This document shows, piece after piece, positions 5,001 through 5,904 of a DNA stretch of 5,904 nt. Made by a program: the position numbers and the translations under genes. The stretch lies in NCBI GenBank assembly GCA_950097605.1, contig CATNEU010000108.1, forward strand, positions 1-5,904. The letters run 5' to 3'. Each line of letters starts with the position of its first letter. Positions within the stretch are counted from its first letter, which is position 1. Source of the DNA: an uncultured Oscillospiraceae bacterium (GTDB taxonomy: Bacteria; Bacillota; Clostridia; Oscillospirales; Ruminococcaceae). The notes under the pieces were generated by a model. The model made no database searches. It had not been told where the DNA came from and saw only the letters and a list, made by a program, of their open reading frames with translations.

Positions 5001-5904
5001 ACGCTGCTCTGGACCAAGGTGCAGAAGGTTGGCCAGACGATTACATACAACTTTGGCAAAAAGGTGCCGCTGTTTGACGTGACCATGTATATGGACACCT
5101 CCGACTATCTGCGCCAGGGCGTGATTGAGGTTTCGGCCGACGGCAGCGAATGGACCCAAATCGGCCTGATCGACAATCTGGGTTCCTCCAAAACCTATGT
5201 CAACTCGTTCAACGCGAACGGCGCGAAAGTGCAGTATGCAAGATTGCGTATCACCGCGGACGACGCAAGCTGGCTCAAGGTCAACGAGTTCGAGTTCAAC
5301 AAGTCGATGGGCACGCAGAACGCGCAGTTTGTCTCCTGCGACATCGACGGCCGTATTGAGCTGGCGAGCGACCGCAATGTCAACAGCTATTTCACGGCCA
5401 ATGAAAACAAGGCCGGTACCATCGTGTATAAAAACGTCAACAACAAAACCGCTACCGAGTTTGTGGTGCTGCAGGACGCGACCAACCTTTCGGGCGCGGT
5501 TGTGACGATTGTCTCCGAAAACGGTGCGAAGCAGATTGGCACGCTCGACAAGGCGTACAATGTCTTTGACATCTCGGGCAACGGCTATGTCTATGAGATG
5601 CGGATTTCCTGGGACGACGGCGGCGCGCCGACTCTCTTTGAGCTCGGTACCACCAACAACGAAGTGAATCCGCCGGAGCCTGTGGACAAAACGGCGCTTG
5701 AGGCCGTGATTGCCGAGGCGAACGGCCTGGACGAGAACGACTACACGGCGGAGAGCTGGGCCGCGATGCAGATGAAGTTCACCGACGCAGTGGACGCATT
5801 TGAGAACGAGTCTGCAACACAGGCGGAAGTGGACGCGGCGAAGGACGCGCTGCGTGCAGCCATCGACGCGCTCGAAACCAAACCGGAGCCTGTGGACAAA
5901 ACGG
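1896..5904 (+). CDS. Secreted multimodular GH84 beta-N-acetylglucosaminidase (3' end beyond window)
   Basis: The frame is open for 1336 codons with no stop and is cut by the window edge. The family hydrolyses terminal beta-linked GlcNAc by substrate-assisted catalysis; clostridial NagH/NagJ attack host mucin and O-GlcNAc glycans outside the cell. Modules by residue: signal peptide 1-37; F5/8C or CBM32-like domain 41-182 (VVDG..SRWSS, WITIDLG, ARYIRMQG, YSLFEFEIY); Ig-like domain about 189-274 (AWTSSHPEIISV); GH20b-like domain about 280-411; GH84 barrel about 428-715 with catalytic D543-D544; helical domain about 715-890; beta-rich segment 909-1004; F5/8C-like domain about 1009-1136; beta-rich segment 1139-1255; FIVAR repeat 1264-1330 and the start of another. 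All expected active-site motifs are present, so it should be active. The rest of the C-terminus, perhaps more FIVAR, dockerin or a wall anchor, is unseen. Family call is very sure; exact substrate is not. Confidence 0.95.
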   Translation, partial: MRVRAKRLIACVLSLMMVLSMANGSLQLLGKTLFASAAGENLALGKTVYASGTEVNDGRWKPDKVVDGVVSKDSRWSSNTSDDAWITIDLGTPAEVGKVVLNWELKATRFKLQASNDNSNWQDIFTAYAETASPGENSTVHEIVLDAPVSARYIRMQGIERTPVEPGGPVYGYSLFEFEIYAPDVVLPDAEAAQAVLDSINVPKSTQQNFAVPVSGIQNAVIAWTSSHPEIISVGEDGAAVVTLPETSTVVTLTAAVTVGEVTLREEFPVNVKSADEAPVSYSLYPLVQNMQTTADTISITSTVNVVVDSSVDSATRAYLAEVLAGNGLTAVYSDAAVEGSTNLLLGVSGSDSAVDQYFAGVSYDADALAAHHDAYVLDISDASENGAIAILGKNSDAVYYAVATLRQILETNSSRATVMTLTDWADTQFRGFIEGFYGLPWSYEDRVSLMEFGQQFKMNSYIYGPKDDPYHRDSWRELYPDDQLADIVKLVEKGQETKVEFIWGIHPGFDIDLFSEDDYQAMIAKFEQLYNAGVRQFSIFMDDIDTTKAYNEREQLVKVLNRVETEFVQAKGDVKPLIFVPSYYNKSWSTGSAGQAYLRALANLEPDIQIMWTGNSVMSDIDNSTVQWVRNLVGRDIYIWWNHPVNDYAKDSLLMGESYRLGNDVKNMSGFVSNPMNQAEASKVSLFSVADYTWNIGKFNQSTSWQHSFAYVAPDAAEALYTFSKNVSDPSPNGSGVVREESAYLTSTLSSFNSALNAGRDLTELGTQLVDEFVNIQKACQELRASKANPALVKEIEPWTHSLEQVALAGEKAVRVAMQLQDENADAAAIWNHYSIASTAIQRAKTFTTLTDAGNTVVKAGSKRLQPFANNLIANLESRVRTAVLADVNDAKDTAKAYTNVAAYEQAVVTVGTSSVTLENLQSVTLQPGEYVGLRADTLKNVTEMTAQELPEALTVQISENGVVWQDVPAEGFAGTVTAKYARVCNNTQQAVNFDLTGFGFNTLAPLTGITGSLGGGIEAYSGSVNSTLDGSLNTLLWTKVQKVGQTITYNFGKKVPLFDVTMYMDTSDYLRQGVIEVSADGSEWTQIGLIDNLGSSKTYVNSFNANGAKVQYARLRITADDASWLKVNEFEFNKSMGTQNAQFVSCDIDGRIELASDRNVNSYFTANENKAGTIVYKNVNNKTATEFVVLQDATNLSGAVVTIVSENGAKQIGTLDKAYNVFDISGNGYVYEMRISWDDGGAPTLFELGTTNNEVNPPEPVDKTALEAVIAEANGLDENDYTAESWAAMQMKFTDAVDAFENESATQAEVDAAKDALRAAIDALETKPEPVDKT
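3177..4040 (+). other. GH84 catalytic (beta/alpha)8 barrel
   Basis: The barrel opens with FRGFIEGFYGLPWS (430-443), the family's first-strand signature. YGPKDDPYHR follows, with K467 a likely substrate contact. FSIFMDDID holds D543 and D544. In NagJ the matching pair is D297/D298, where the first polarises the 2-acetamido group and the second is acid/base. Further motifs are FVPSYYN (Y584/Y585), IMWTGNSVMSD (N616 and D621, spaced five apart like the sugar-binding Asn/Asp of characterised enzymes), WWNHPVNDY (N643) and ADYTWN (W695). Assignments were made by motif, not by alignment. No key residue appears missing. Confidence 0.9.
5673..5904 (+). repeat. FIVAR module with a 210-bp repeat period, second unit cut by the edge
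   Basis: The 22 bases at 5673-5694 recur exactly at 5883-5904 and code for PEPVDKT each time. The unit is 210 bp or 70 residues. Between them residues 1264-1330 show the FIVAR pattern: DKTALEAVIAEA, then YTAESWAAM, a coiled middle, and AEVDAAKDALRAAIDAL. FIVAR modules are three-helix spacers common in Gram-positive surface enzymes. The repeated PEPVDKT is the linker that starts each unit, so at least a second FIVAR unit is expected beyond the window. Confidence 0.85.

Noticed and set aside
4254..5159. Open frame of 301 codons on the minus strand
   Set aside because: It is also antisense to the GH84 C-terminal half, with no recognisable domain, and is explained by the same codon bias.

Overview
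The window looks like chromosomal DNA from a Gram-positive, Clostridia-like bacterium, probably gut-associated. Coding regions favour G/C at third codon positions and intergenic DNA is AT-rich. Ribosome binding sites are strong AGGAGG types, and both divergent genes have near-consensus sigma-A promoters. The main gene is a secreted mucin/GlcNAc-active enzyme with CBM32-like and FIVAR modules, best known from Clostridium perfringens and relatives. A GC-richer Oscillospirales-type genome is my best guess, but nothing here fixes the genus.

Layout. Positions 1-74 hold the last codons of a + strand protein ending in a fibronectin-III/Ig-like strand. Positions 75-461 contain no credible gene. They hold an imperfect hairpin, two strong tandem hairpin terminators and a cluster of small hairpins and short direct/inverted repeats. 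This region separates the upstream gene from a convergent - strand gene (462-1253), a complete Cof-type HAD-IIB phosphatase with its own RBS and extended -10 promoter.

Positions 1254-1895 (642 bp) form a divergent control region. It contains the HAD promoter, an AT-rich block, two tandem short ORFs (35 and 25 codons) with good Shine-Dalgarno sequences, and a perfect 12-bp inverted repeat. A textbook promoter (TTGACA-17-TATACT) follows, then a leader of about 120 nt to the next gene.

From 1896 to the right edge runs one uninterrupted reading frame of 1336 codons, cut off by the window. It encodes a secreted multimodular GH84 beta-N-acetylglucosaminidase (NagH/NagJ/O-GlcNAcase family). Module order is signal peptide, CBM32-like F5/8C domain, Ig-like domain, GH20b-like domain, GH84 barrel with an intact Asp-Asp pair, helical domain, three beta-rich segments (the middle one F5/8C-like), then a FIVAR repeat and the start of a second.

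How the genes fit together. The GH84 enzyme would remove terminal GlcNAc from host glycans outside the cell. The HAD phosphatase could act on sugar phosphates inside, but its link to GlcNAc use is only proximity. Expression of the GH84 gene is probably controlled at the dyad/promoter region. No mobile element, CRISPR array, tRNA or rRNA was seen.
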